Source: Prorocentrum cordatum
Taxonomy: Eukaryota; Sar; Dinophyceae; Prorocentrales; Prorocentraceae
Assembly: GCA_963575745.1 (NCBI GenBank)
Contig: CAUYUJ010014346.1
Span: 10,001-44,855 of the forward strand
Length of the DNA: 34,855 bases
Reading direction: 5' to 3'
Shown: positions 1-8,780 of the stretch, piece after piece
Position numbering within the stretch: the first letter of the stretch is position 1
Layout of the letters: each line of letters begins with the position of its first letter
Made by a program: the position numbers and the translations under genes
Notes under the pieces: generated by a model
Told to the model about the DNA's origin: nothing
Seen by the model: the letters and a program-made list of their open reading frames with translations, nothing else
The model's database searches: none

Positions 1-610
1 CGTGTTGGCTCGCGTTGTTCCACGACGAAGCTGCAAGGTCTCCACCTACTTCCTCTGCGTGGGCTCCACATGGCCGCCCGACTCCGGCACGCCCATAACG
101 AATTACATGCTCAGACCTGTGAGAGGGATGAACGAGCAAGACGGCCAGGTCAGCATATACCCCACCCCCTGTGGAAAGGCGCCTGCACAGGGCACTTGGC
201 CGCAGGGCCCTCCACAGAGACGCGTGAGGGTCACGCACAAAGAGGTAAGAGAAGAGGACAAGTGAGGGCGTCCCCACCGGCCTGGCCTGAGACATCTCCC
301 ACAAGACCAGCCTCCTTTTCCGCGCCTTCGTGCCTCAGTTCGCTTCGGTGGCGCCCCGCGGTTTGCTCGACCGACGCCTGCTCGCCTGCGTCCGCGGACC
401 AAAAAATGTTCCACTGCGCGGTCCAAGGATCGGAGGTTGCTAAAGGTGCCCCTTGGCCCAAGGTGCCCCCAGCTTATCAGTCAATCTAGGAGCCCCTGGG
501 GCCCTCTGGGCCTCGTGAGGCGCTCTGGAGGCCGTGGGGGCCTCCTTGGAAATCCTGAGGGGGGGGGGGGGGGGCACCTTGGGCCAGCGGCACTTCTAGC
601 GAGACCCGAC
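1..610. other. Unassigned GC-rich left edge
   Basis: I see no gene, RNA or mobile element here. Overlapping open frames occur on both strands, as expected for GC-rich DNA, and none has a recognisable domain. A run of 16 G bases lies at 559-574. Confidence 0.5.
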
Positions 611-1217
611 AAGAAATCCCGACTCATTCCAGAGGTTGGCGGCGCGCACAAAGGGAAAGGGTACGGGGAGCGAGGAAGGCTTCTTGAAAGGAGACTGATT
701 CTTAGAAGGCTCCGGCCTAATATCGAGACAAGGTCCGTGCCTTCTAAGAAGTAGAGTTCTAAGAAGCCTTCCCCCTCCCCCTACCCACCCCTGCGCGTGA
801 CCGAAGAGCTCTGGCTTCTCAGCCGGAGACGGTTCGGCCGCCGCAGGGCCGAGAGCGAATCCTATTCAAGATGAGCAGGAAACTCTGCCAGTCGTTGAAG
901 CCCAATCATTCCGTACCCGTTGTTCGGTGGCGCGCCTCGGGGGGAAGTGAGAAGGGGCGGGCCTTCTCAGAAGGCTCGGAAATCCTCTGGCCTTCTGAAA
1001 AAGCATCCTGAGGCGTCCCCGAAGACGCAGGAAGCTTCTCAGGAAGCCGGAGAGCTTCTGAGCAGCCCCGCCGCCTTCTGGGAAGGCCCCTCTCCTTCTC
1101 ACCTCCCCCCTCGCTCGTCGCCGAACTTCGATGGTCCCGATCCTAGCGACACCCTCACGAAGTCCCGACTCATTCCAGAGGTCTGGTTTCTCAGCCCGGA
1201 GGGCTCGGCCGTCTTAG
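611..1217. repeat. Duplicated segments with CTTCTGAGAAGG-like palindromes, part 1
   Basis: The string TCCCGACTCATTCCAGAGG occurs near 617 and again near 1163. A GGCTTCTCAGCC-type segment followed by a GGCTCGGCCG-type segment occurs at about 811-845 and again at about 1183-1217. The block at about 948-1120, full of CTTCTGAGAAGG-like palindromes, aligns loosely with 1585-1745, including the shared end CTCCTTCTCAC followed by a C run. These look like diverged local duplications. Open frames here are not convincing. Confidence 0.55.
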
Positions 1218-1224
1218 GGTTAAG

Positions 1225-1373
1225 CCGGCCTGTCCCCCTACAGGCGGATTTTGGACGAAAATAGAAAGTTGTCAAACATACACCCTCAAGGGAACAAACA
1301 AAAATTAAACAAAATCGTTCCCATACGATTTTTTGGCCATGTTTGAACATTCCCCCTGTAGGGGTACCGGCCC
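1225..1373. mobile_element. Short AT-rich element with 23-bp terminal inverted repeats (MITE-like)
   Basis: The left end (1225-1247, around TGTCCCCCTACAGGCGGA) and the reverse complement of the right end (1351-1373, around GGTACCCCTACAGGGGGA) match at about 19 of 23 bases. The similarity continues inward as TGT-C/T-CAAACAT. The roughly 100-bp interior is clearly AT-rich inside very GC-rich DNA. This is the form of a non-autonomous DNA element (MITE). There is no ORF of note, no clear target-site duplication and no second copy in this window, so mobility is inferred from structure only. Confidence 0.5.
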
Positions 1374-1510
1374 GACTGAACCTCAGGGCCCAGAAGGGGC
1401 CCCCGGACGCCGAGAGCACGGCGAGCGGAACACCTCCACCGTTTGAGCTCTCGAGGCTGCGCAGGTCCGTGGGCGGGGAGCCTGGGGGGGAAGCGAGAGG
1501 GGGAGTCCCA

Positions 1511-1574
1511 GGAGGGGGAGGGGGAGGAGTCCCAGGAGGAGGAGGAGGAGGAGGAGGAGGAGGAGGAGGAGGAG
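1511..1574 (+). repeat. (GGA)n purine tract
   Basis: This is an interrupted GGA trinucleotide array on the plus strand. It gives poly-Glu, poly-Gly or poly-Arg in the three plus frames. It pairs in inverted sense with the (CCT)n tract at 1805-1873. Confidence 0.9.
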
Positions 1575-1584
1575 AAGGGACGGG

Positions 1585-1745
1585 GCGGCCTTCTGAGAAG
1601 TTTTCCATGCCCCAAGCCTGCCCCGATGATGGGAAACACTTCCCAGAAGGTCGGAGGGCTTCTGAGGGCTTCTGGGGAGCCTCTCCGCCTTCTGAGAAGG
1701 CCTGCTCCTTCTCACTCCCCCCCCCCCAGGCTCGCCGCCGAGTCT
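1585..1745. repeat. Duplicated segments with CTTCTGAGAAGG-like palindromes, part 2
   Basis: This segment aligns loosely with about 948-1120: the start GGCGGCCTTCTGAGAAG, repeated GGCTTCTGAGG motifs, and the end GCTCCTTCTCAC followed by a C run. It lies between the (GGA)n and (CCT)n tracts. Confidence 0.5.
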
Positions 1746-1804
1746 GGGGCCCTCGGACCTGGGCTGCAGCAGCGACGGAGCTGGAAATGCCTCCCCGCCC
1801 CGCC

Positions 1805-1873
1805 CCTCCTCCTCCTCCTCCTCCTCCTCCTCCTCCTCCTCCTCCTCCTCCTCCTCCTCCTCCTCCTCCTCCC
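1805..1873 (+). repeat. (CCT)n trinucleotide array, about 23 units
   Basis: This is an almost pure CCT array on the plus strand. It creates poly-Pro and poly-Leu stretches in long apparent ORFs on both strands, which should not be taken as genes. Confidence 0.95.
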
Positions 1874-2620
1874 CGGCGCTGGCGGATGCACGATCGACGG
1901 GGCGGGCGGTGGGGGCGGGGGCGACCGGAGCGCGGCGCTGCTCTGGCGCACCTCCCCTGCCCCACCCCCCTCGCGCCGTGCTCTGGGGGAGCGGCGGGGC
2001 GGAGCGGGCGCAACGATAACGATAACGACATCAAGGATAACAACGACCAACGGCCACAGCGGCAACGAGCCGCGATCCCAACGATCGACGCCGAGGACGA
2101 TCGACAGCGGCGGGGAGGGGCACCGCGGCGGAGAGCGGAGCAGGCAGCGGGTGGCAGGCAGGGGAGGCAGGCGGCGGCCGGCGCGGCGGTCGCGCGCCCC
2201 GAGGGGGGGGGGGCAGGGCGGGGGGGGAGGGCCGGGCGGGGCGGGGGGGGGCGCGGGAGAGGGGGGGGGGGCGGCGGCGGGAGCAGGCGTGGGCGGCCTC
2301 GGTGCTGGCCTGCGTGCGCCGCGGCCGTGCGCAGGCGGCGGCCCCCCGCACCCCTGTGAGGAGGGCCGCGCTCTCGCCCCCCCCCCGCCCCCCGTCCTCC
2401 CGAGCACCAGGGTCCGCCTTGGCGCTCCTTCGCCGCCAGCCCTTCGGCCGGCAGGGGGGGGAGGAGCAGCGGACACGGGCAGCAGGGCGGGGCGGAGGGC
2501 GGGCTCTGGGCGAGCCCGGGGCCGTGGGCTGTGCTCTGCGCGGTGCGGGGGCACGTGCGGTGCACTCCGAGGAGGTGCGGCCAGGGTGCCCCCAGGAGAG
2601 GCACATCCTGCAGGCAGCTC
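1874..2620. other. CpG-rich, G-tract-rich stretch with no supported gene
   Basis: Open frames of up to 501 codons cross this stretch on several frames at once, composed of Gly, Arg, Ala and Pro, as expected from composition. Many runs of four or more G bases lie at about 2195-2290 and could form G-quadruplexes on the plus strand. A short AT-richer island with CGATAACGATAACGAC direct repeats lies near 2010-2045. Confidence 0.5.
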
Positions 2621-3255
2621 CACCAATGGGATCATGTCGGGCCTGTACTTCCAGTGCAACGGAATCAGGACGTCAGGGGGCCCTTGGCCATGGCAGGACT
2701 ACGACCAACTCCGGTAGGGACCTCATGGAGTTGCAGATGCACGAGAGATATCTTAGCGTTGAGGCCCCAGTAGGAGTTGATCTGAGTTGAGGCCGCTGTG
2801 CGACTCCATTGTGCTCGTAACTCCAATCGAGATCAATCAAACATGCGGCTCTAATAAGTCGCCACCGTGCCGCGAAGCCCGACATGGAGTGCCCTTGGGT
2901 CTCTTCGATCCCTTCTCTTCGGTCACTCAGGAGCGCACAGCCCTGTATGACGGGCGCTATTGGGCGATCTGGGGCCTTTTCGCATTACCTTCCTTGAGGC
3001 CACATAACAGCAAGACGGGCCAACAACGTTTCCAAATGGTCAACAAACATCAGTTCGTGGTAGCGCGAGGACTTCCATTTAGGAACACCTGCCCCGAATT
3101 GATATGCTAAGTTTGTGTGTTATCAACTGACGTGTGCGTGTAATGAAAACTGCGCGGTCGTGTTTACACAAGCCAGAGTAATGTCTTAAGTCTGGTACTC
3201 GTCTTATGTTTGCAATCTTAGCCAAGATGGACTCCAAACAGGGCGTTGTTGCACC
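2621..3255. other. Lower-GC stretch, no recognised gene
   Basis: The composition is more balanced than in the flanks. The longest plus-strand frame runs from 2787 to 3110 (107 codons). It has no domain, signal or repeat that I recognise. A spliced exon cannot be excluded from sequence alone. Confidence 0.4.
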
Positions 3256-3267
3256 GTGAAGGTGCTA

Positions 3268-3480
3268 CACGATAGCATATATTTGTCATGTAGGCTATGC
3301 GGCGTGTGCGCGATGGAGGTGGTAACTTTGCGGTGCAAGCTGTGTCGTGTGAGCTATTTGGTGTGGACCGGAGTTGAACGCCGCGGGATGCAAGCTATGT
3401 TGTTTAAGCTATGTTGTGTAGGCTGTGCGGTGCAAGCTGTGCGGTGTCAGCAGTGTGCTGTGAAAGCTATGTGTTGAACG
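3268..3480 (+). repeat. Degenerate short tandem repeat based on AAGCTRTGCGGTGT
   Basis: Variants of GCTGTGCGGTGCAAGCTGTG recur about every 15 bases, most clearly at 3385-3475. The plus frame from 3256 to 3477 is Cys-rich for this reason. That is a property of the repeat and not evidence for a cysteine-rich protein. Confidence 0.65.
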
Positions 3481-3514
3481 CCACGTCGTGCAAACTCAGA
3501 GCACGTGGCGTCCA

Positions 3515-3690
3515 CGGGGCGCCCACGAGGCGGTACGGGCGGTAACGTGGCGCAGCCTCGAGAACCCCCCCCCCCGCGCGCGGAGCACCCAAGGGGCGTC
3601 CCAAGCGGCGGCACCGCGCGGTAGCGTGGCGCAGCCTCGGGGAGCCCACCCGGTGCACGAGGGCGCCCACGAGGCGCCAAGGAGGCGGCA
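3515..3690 (+). repeat. Tandem duplication, 79-bp period
   Basis: CGTGGCGCAGCCTCG occurs near 3546 and again near 3625, each preceded by a GGTA-A/G sequence. GGGCGCCCACGAGGCG occurs near 3519 and again near 3660. This looks like a diverged local duplication in very GC-rich DNA. Confidence 0.6.
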
Positions 3691-3764
3691 GCGTGTACGC
3701 ATTCGCTGACTTGCATTGCGCATGATGGTCGGAGGCAAGAGGCAGCCTAGAAGGTGAAGACGGG

Positions 3765-3960
3765 CTCGAGGTGGCCGAAAAGACCCCAAAAACGTCCCAC
3801 GAAGACCCGAAGAGGAAACCCGCGAGGCAAGACAGAAATTTCCTATCAGTATATCATCCTCATTTGTTCGGGATTTCCAAGACGACCCAAGAGGCCCCCA
3901 ATGTCACCCCAATGCGGCCCAAGAGGCCTCCAATGGGGCCCCAGGACGGCTGAAGAGGGA
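3765..3960 (-). repeat. CCAAGAGG-family copy a (short, degenerate)
   Basis: Several 11-bp CCCAAGAGGCC-type units flank an AT-rich stretch at about 3835-3885, which sits where island A lies in the better copies. On the minus strand it reads a Trp/Leu/Gly repeat ending LGNPEQMRMI and then a stop. I see no second conserved island (island B). The minus strand is given because it is the presumed sense strand of the family. Confidence 0.5.
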
Positions 3961-4199
3961 TGAAGGGTGCGGGGTCCCCAACTGAGTTGACGTTTCCGAA
4001 ACGGTGCGGTGACAGACCGTGCAGTCAACTCGAAAGCCCGACATACCCCACCGCAGGATTCGTCGGTGCACGGTTTCGGGACCCTGGAGGCCCTGGTCGC
4101 CCGAAACACCCCCAGAGATCAACCAAGCCCCGAAACCGTGCGATCACCCGGAATCCCCCCTGACTCGGTTCCGGCTCCGCACCGTTTGGGGACTTTCTG

Positions 4200-4620
4200 T
4201 GAGAAGGTGGGGGGGGGACATTAGGGGGGATCGGCTCAAGGGGGGAAACATCGAGCTGGAATCGACGATAAAGAGCCGATAGATCGGCGCTAAGCCCCCG
4301 ATAGTGGATCCGCACGTTGCTGGGCAAGGTGGGCCGTGCGGTCCTGATCGCCAATCAATGGGGGATTAGGAGCCGATGCCTCCCCCCTTGAGCAGAACCC
4401 CCCCCTACGTTGACTGGTCTCGGCTGTCGGGCCACCACTCGGCTCAACGGCAGCCGTTCAGGACAACTCTGGCACCCCCGCAACGCTCTCGACGAGGTGC
4501 ACCTGATGGAAATAACCCAGGGTCTCGAAAACTTGAATAAAATTCGCCAGCCCAACGGGCCACCAACATCTCCAGTAACAGCTTTAGAGTACTTCTAGTT
4601 CGCGCGCGCGCGTGGCTGCC
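4200..4620. other. No supported gene; G-run-rich DNA
   Basis: Short G runs (4207-4216, 4226-4245) and mixed-composition DNA are present. No gene, RNA or repeat that I can name is visible. Confidence 0.4.
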
Positions 4621-4680
4621 CCATGGGGGCCCCTGTGCGCAAAGTACCCCTGGGGGGGTCCCCGGGCTCGGGAGCGGCTA

Positions 4681-4848
4681 AGAGGGGGGTGTCCAAGAGG
4701 GGGGGGGTGCAAATCATGACCGGCGGCATGTGTGCGGCCCAGCGGGGGGTCCAGGGACGTAATGAAATAAGAAGAGGCGCCATGAAATCTGGGGAAATAT
4801 CATGGCCCACGCCATGATATCCACCCCCCCTAGTCATCACCCCCCTCT
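4681..4848. mobile_element. 168-bp inverted-repeat element, family 1, copy 1
   Basis: The ends are inverted repeats: AGAGGGGGGTG at 4681 and CACCCCCCTCT ending at 4848, each followed inward by a second G/C run. The flanking GGAGCGG and CCGCCCC may extend the inverted pair. The element is the same length as the copy at 14291-14458 and differs from it at about ten positions, mostly run lengths and single substitutions. Its interior carries a palindrome centred at 4808-4809 (ATATCATGGC, CCAC, GCCATGATAT). It has no coding capacity and fits a MITE-like element. No target-site duplication is obvious. Confidence 0.65.
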
Positions 4849-4884
4849 TTTCCGCCCCAGACGGGCGGTCCCCGTCACGGATGC

Positions 4885-5450
4885 CGGAACAACGGGGGCG
4901 CGTCACAAGAGGCCCCCAAGGCGGTCTAAGAGGGCCCAGAGACGCCGGAGGTCGTTCCAGGATGCCCAAGATAGCCTCCAGACGGCTTCAGCCGCCTCCA
5001 AGACGCCCGAAGACGCCTCCAATAATTACCACTCCCAAGAAGCCCCGAAGCAAAATTCAACGATTTTCATTTGGTTACTGCTGGTTTTCAACGTTCTCAC
5101 CTTTTCGGCCGCCGAAGCTCTACGACGGCCCAAGAAGCCCTTCAGGTCGCTCCAAGACGGTGTAAGGCCTCCAAGAGAACCGCACCACGGCCCAAGAGGG
5201 ATCCAAGACGGCCCCAGAGGCCTCTAAGACGGACAAAGAGCCCCAGGACGGCCATAAGAGGGGGCCCAGAAGGAGGAAGCCGAACGGGCATTTCGAGCCC
5301 TCGGCCCCAAGAGGCGTCCAGGCTGCCCCAAGCGGCCCCCAAGAGTCCCGAAAGAGGGTCCAAGAGGCCCCCAAGAGGCGCCAAGAGAGCCCCAGAAGGC
5401 ACCCAATGCGCCCCCCAAGGGCCCCCAAGAGCCCTTTAAGACTGCTACAC
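4885..5450 (-). repeat. CCAAGAGG-family copy b with both conserved islands
   Basis: On the minus strand this reads a Trp/Leu/Gly-rich repeat. Island B (about 5250-5310) reads GAEGSKCPFGF. Island A (about 5045-5120) reads SFGGRKGENVE. The same DNA landmarks lie 175 bp apart (5286 and 5111). The two islands are in one minus-strand frame, broken by a single TAG just before island A. The open frame upstream of that stop spans 5120-5629 (169 codons), but its first half lies outside the repeat and is not recognisable. It could be a decayed coding repeat or non-coding repeat DNA. Confidence 0.6.
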
Positions 5451-5459
5451 AGGAGCCCA

Positions 5460-5690
5460 CCGAGAACCCTCCGAAGAGAAACGAAGAAGCATCCAGGAGG
5501 ACTCCCACCCACACCAGCAGCAGCGCCGACCGGCAGCGCCGCATGGCCTACGAACACGCACGCAAACGCCAAAGATGGCACAATACGGGCCGGCGGAATG
5601 AGCGAAGCGATCAAACAACGTTCAAACACTTATGAAATCTCCCCCCGAGCCGATCCCCGCCTAACATTGCCACTGAACGGAGGGGCCTTC
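5460..5690. other. No supported gene
   Basis: This is ordinary mixed-composition DNA between the CCAAGAGG family copy and the GAT array. I see nothing recognisable in it. Confidence 0.4.
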
Positions 5691-5691
5691 G

Positions 5692-5960
5692 CGATGATGT
5701 GATGATGCTGCTGCTGGTTGTGATGATGATGGTGGTGATGATGATGATGCTGATGAGAATGGTGATGATGAGGTTGATGATGATAATGATGATGATGCTG
5801 ATGATGATAATGATATTGATATTGATGTTAATGTTGATGTTGATGATTATGGTGATGGTGATGATGATGATGATGCTGATGATGATGATGATGATCATGA
5901 TGATGATGATCATGATGATGCTGATGCTGATGGTGATGGTGATGGTGATGGTGATGATGA
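5692..5960 (+). repeat. (GAT)n-based array
   Basis: GATGAT units are mixed with GATGGT, GATGCT and GATATT on the plus strand. Depending on frame and strand this gives poly-Asp, poly-Met, poly-His or poly-Ile runs. It is a microsatellite, not a metal-binding His-rich protein. Confidence 0.95.
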
Positions 5961-6189
5961 CGTGGCCTTCCAGTGCGTTCGGCTGCACGAAGCCGTGACA
6001 GATAAAGTACAAACTCTGGCGTCACTCGCCTGCATCGCTCAGCAACCTCGCTTGGGAAACACGTTCGAGGGGCCTGCGGCAAAGATACGGATGATCCAGG
6101 CACGCCGCCGGGATGGGGCGCCGGCCAGCAGATCGGTTCCCAGCGTAAGCGACAGCCGCGCCCGCCCCGCCCAAGAGCGGCGCACCGCG

Positions 6190-6360
6190 GCCAAGGCCAC
6201 CTGGCCGCGCGCGCGAGCGCGCGCGGGCCGCGCGGCGGCGCGACTGGGGACCGCGGCGGCGCCGTCGCCGTCGCCGCTGCCTCCGCCGCCGCCACCGCCG
6301 CCGTCGCCACAGCCGCCGCCACCAGAGCCGCCGTCGCCGCGGCAGCCGCCGCCGAAGACT
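6190..6360. repeat. CGCG/CCG-rich low-complexity tract
   Basis: Alternating CG at 6205-6245 is followed by imperfect CCGCCG and CCGTCG units to about 6355. The very high CpG content could mark a promoter-type island, but nothing downstream supports a gene. Confidence 0.7.
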
Positions 6361-6459
6361 TCCAAGGAGGCCCCGCGGCCTCAGCACCAGTCGACAGGCC
6401 CAGAGGTCCCCAGGGTCCCCAGAGCAGAGCGAAACGCTGGAGACACATTGGGCCAGGGG

Positions 6460-6610
6460 CGCCTTCATCACGAGAGGCTGAATCTGGATGGAGTAAGCGG
6501 GGACGGAGACCGAGCATTCCGAGTGGACTTACTCCTCACGGGGTGCATCATCCTATCAAGAGAGGCTGAGTCTGGACGGCGTGAGCCTGGACGGCGATCC
6601 AGCAATCCGT
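6460..6610 (+). repeat. Tandem duplication, 88-bp period
   Basis: GAGAGGCTGA followed by TCTGGA and GG-A/C-G starts at 6472 and again at 6560. Preceding (TTCATCA / TGCATCATC) and following sequence also align. This is a diverged two-copy tandem repeat. Confidence 0.65.
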
Positions 6611-6749
6611 ACGGATCGGAACATCCTCCGACTGTAAAAAACAACCCCAGAGAACAAGGGAACACGACCAGACTGAGAGAGCCAAACCGCCCGAACTACG
6701 GGCCCTCGCAAATACCCGCGACGCGCGGCCAAAGCCCGCGCGCTGCCAT

Positions 6750-6910
6750 CATCGAGGGGAGGAGGAGGAATAGAAGAGGAAGAAGGAATAGGACTTGTAT
6801 AGGGGAGGCGGCGGAGGAGGATGAAGGAGGAGGAAGGAAGAGGAAGGAGGATGAAGGAAGAGGAATTGTGTAGGAGTGGCCGAGGAAAGGAGGAGGAAGG
6901 AAAAAGAAAT
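6750..6910 (+). repeat. Purine-rich GGA/GAA tract
   Basis: The plus strand is nearly all A and G, with imperfect GGAGGA and GGAAGA units. Open frames through it are compositional. Confidence 0.85.
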
Positions 6911-6979
6911 GCGTAGAACCCTCGCCTGTACGGCCACTCTTCGGGTGATGGAGAGGTTGCCGTGCGGGGGGAACCAACC

Positions 6980-7168
6980 GACGACGACTGTGATGATCGT
7001 GGTGATGATGATGCTGATGCTGATGCTGATGCTGATGCTGATGCTGATGCTGCTGATGATGATGCTGCTGATGATGATGCTGATGCTGATGCTGATGTTG
7101 CTGCTGCTGCTGCTGATGATGATGATGATGGTGATGGTGATGGTGATGCTGATGGTAATGATGGTGAC
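6980..7168 (+). repeat. (GAT)n/(GCT)n array
   Basis: GATGCT hexamers are mixed with GATGAT, GCTGCT and GATGGT on the plus strand. This is a composite microsatellite like 5692-5960 but with more GCT. Confidence 0.95.
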
Positions 7169-7257
7169 ATTGAGAACTCGACACCCTTCGGAAAACCCTC
7201 AAACAACCACCTTGACACCTGCAAGACAACCGCGCGACAGGAACAGAACCATTGCGA

Positions 7258-7528
7258 GACCGTTGGGGCACCGTTCAGACACCATCGGCACACCATGTGG
7301 ACACCATGTGGACGCCATCTGGGCCAAGCCATGAGACATCTGCTTATGGGTCTCACGATTGATCTCACCATCGGTAACTCATCATTTTTATCAGTGTCAT
7401 TACCACTCGGTCTAATTACCCATCTCAAAATCGATCTCACTATCCGTCTATCGATATCACCATCGGTTCGATCGGTATGACACCCCGTCGATCTAACGAA
7501 CTATCTACCGATCGATCTCACGGGATAA
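7258..7528 (+). repeat. Edge of the 11-bp repeat and ATCGATCTCACC-like degenerate repeats
   Basis: A few GTGGACACCAT units occur at 7270-7315. After these, 7325-7528 holds AT-richer DNA with recurring ATCGATCTCAC, CACCATCGG and TATCGATATC strings. It looks like a decayed edge of the minisatellite that follows. Confidence 0.5.
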
Positions 7529-7890
7529 CCATCGGGGCACCATCGGGACCCCATCTGAACACCATCGGGGCACCATCGGGGCACCATGGGGGCACAATCG
7601 GGACACTATCGGGACACCATCGAGGCACCATCGAGACACCATCGGGACACCATCGGGACACAATCGGGACACCATCGAGGCACCGCCGGAACTCCATCGA
7701 GACACCATATAGACACCGTGTGGGCACCTTGTGGACACCATGTAGACACGATGTGGACACCATCGGGACACCATCGGAGCACCATCGGGACACCATCGGT
7801 ACACCATGTCGACATTATGTGGACACCGCGTGGACACCATCGGGCCACCACCTGGACACCGTGTGGACACCGTGTGTGGCCACCATGTGG
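7529..7890 (+). repeat. 11-bp minisatellite, unit CGGGACACCAT / GTGGACACCAT
   Basis: About 33 units of 11 bp are visible, with two main variants: CGGGACACCAT dominating the first half and GTGGACACCAT the second. Eleven is not a multiple of three, so all three frames of each strand read the same 11-residue peptide in shifted phase. This explains the long frames on both strands. The period is also close to one DNA helical turn. Confidence 0.9.
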
Positions 7891-8222
7891 CCCCCGCGCA
7901 CGCAGCGCCCGCCTCGCCCGCACGCGCGACCCGAGCACGACACCGAAATCGATGTCCTGGTGTTGACGTCTGGGCTTCGCTTCGCTCTTGCCCACCCCCC
8001 GACCCCCCCGACCTCCGACGTGCAGGCGAGATGCTCAGGGCACGGCACTCCGCGGCACCTGGCCAGGCCACGCGCAGCGCGGCCCTTGCCTGGGCGCCGC
8101 GCGGAGCCTCCTGGGTGCGCGAAAACCCAGCCCAGGCGTCGCGCGGTGGGCGGGCGAACAAAAAAGAACAGCAGGCCCCTCCCACGCAGCGCGCGCTGCG
8201 CGGAGACGGCAGGAAAGCTCGG
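7891..8222. other. No supported gene; GC-rich
   Basis: This is GC-rich DNA with overlapping compositional frames on both strands. Nothing is recognisable. Confidence 0.4.
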
Positions 8223-8386
8223 GGATGGACAGACCTCCCTTTAGCAAAACGTGGTTTAGTGAAAACGACCTGAGGCCCAAATCTGGCGGGCGCAAGCCTG
8301 GAAAATAACGGCCACGGCGCCCTCTCGAGAACCGAAAACGGACATTTCACTAATCGACGTGTCACTGTTGGGGGTTCTGTCCACCC
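8223..8386. mobile_element. 164-bp inverted-repeat element, family 2, copy 1
   Basis: The left end begins GGATGGACAGA. The right end, reverse-complemented, begins GGGTGGACAGAA. The two arms stay similar for about 45 bp, through ACGTGGTTTAGTGAAA on the left and ACGTCGATTAGTGAAA on the right. The copy at 12641-12803 is about 92% identical over the central 128 bp. Its reverse strand reads through in both copies, but the differences are not concentrated at silent codon sites. I therefore take it as a non-coding MITE-like element and not a gene. Confidence 0.65.
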
Positions 8387-8520
8387 CCGAAAAGCCGAAT
8401 CGAATCGATGCGGCGAAGCGGCGATCGGAACAGACCGGCTCGACGGAAATCGGAAGCCAAGGCGGGAGAGGTCGAAGCGGCAGAGATCGGCAGGCCAGTG
8501 AGGCCTCCACTGGTACTGAA

Positions 8521-8680
8521 GGGACCCTGGGACACACAAATAAATACTCACAAATAAAAAGGTTCCCCATGTTTTCCCATGTTTCCTGGGTTTTTGTCTG
8601 CCCGCCCGATTCCCATAATTTCCTATATTTTCTTGGGAATCGACGATTAATTGTGTCTGTGTGTGTTTTCCCCTCCTAAG
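8521..8680. repeat. About 160-bp dispersed repeat, family 3, copy 1
   Basis: It starts GGGACCCTGGGACACACAAA and ends with ATCGACGATT, TGTGTCTGTGTG and a CCCCTCC pyrimidine run. Two further copies lie at 13677-13805 and 14716-14877. It is AT-richer than its surroundings. End-to-end inverted similarity is weak (GACACACAAAT against GACACAATTAAT), so the element class is uncertain. On both sides (8395-8460 and 8700-8770) lie TCGAATCGGAA-like repeats. Confidence 0.6.
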
Positions 8681-8780
8681 GTACATCGGGATCCAGATTG
8701 GAGTCCGAGGTCGAGTCGAATCGGAACCGGAAGCCATCGAAATCGCATCGAACCGAATCGGAGGAGTCGAAGTGAATCTC

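Noticed and set aside
1099-2604. 501-codon minus-strand frame
   Set aside because: It is made of Pro/Arg/Gly/Ala runs through (CCT)n, (GGA)n and CpG-rich DNA, and overlaps equally long frames on the other strand. It is compositional.
3215-3240. Resemblance to a dinoflagellate spliced leader in reverse orientation
   Set aside because: Only part of the sequence (GCCAA-x-ATGG) matches from memory and the rest fails. There is no donor site or repeat context.
3256-3477. Cysteine-rich peptide of 73 codons
   Set aside because: It is produced by a degenerate GCTGTGCGGTG repeat; Cys spacing follows the DNA unit.
5692-7168. Poly-His, poly-Asp and poly-Met proteins from the GAT arrays
   Set aside because: They are frames of trinucleotide microsatellites with no complex flanking protein sequence.
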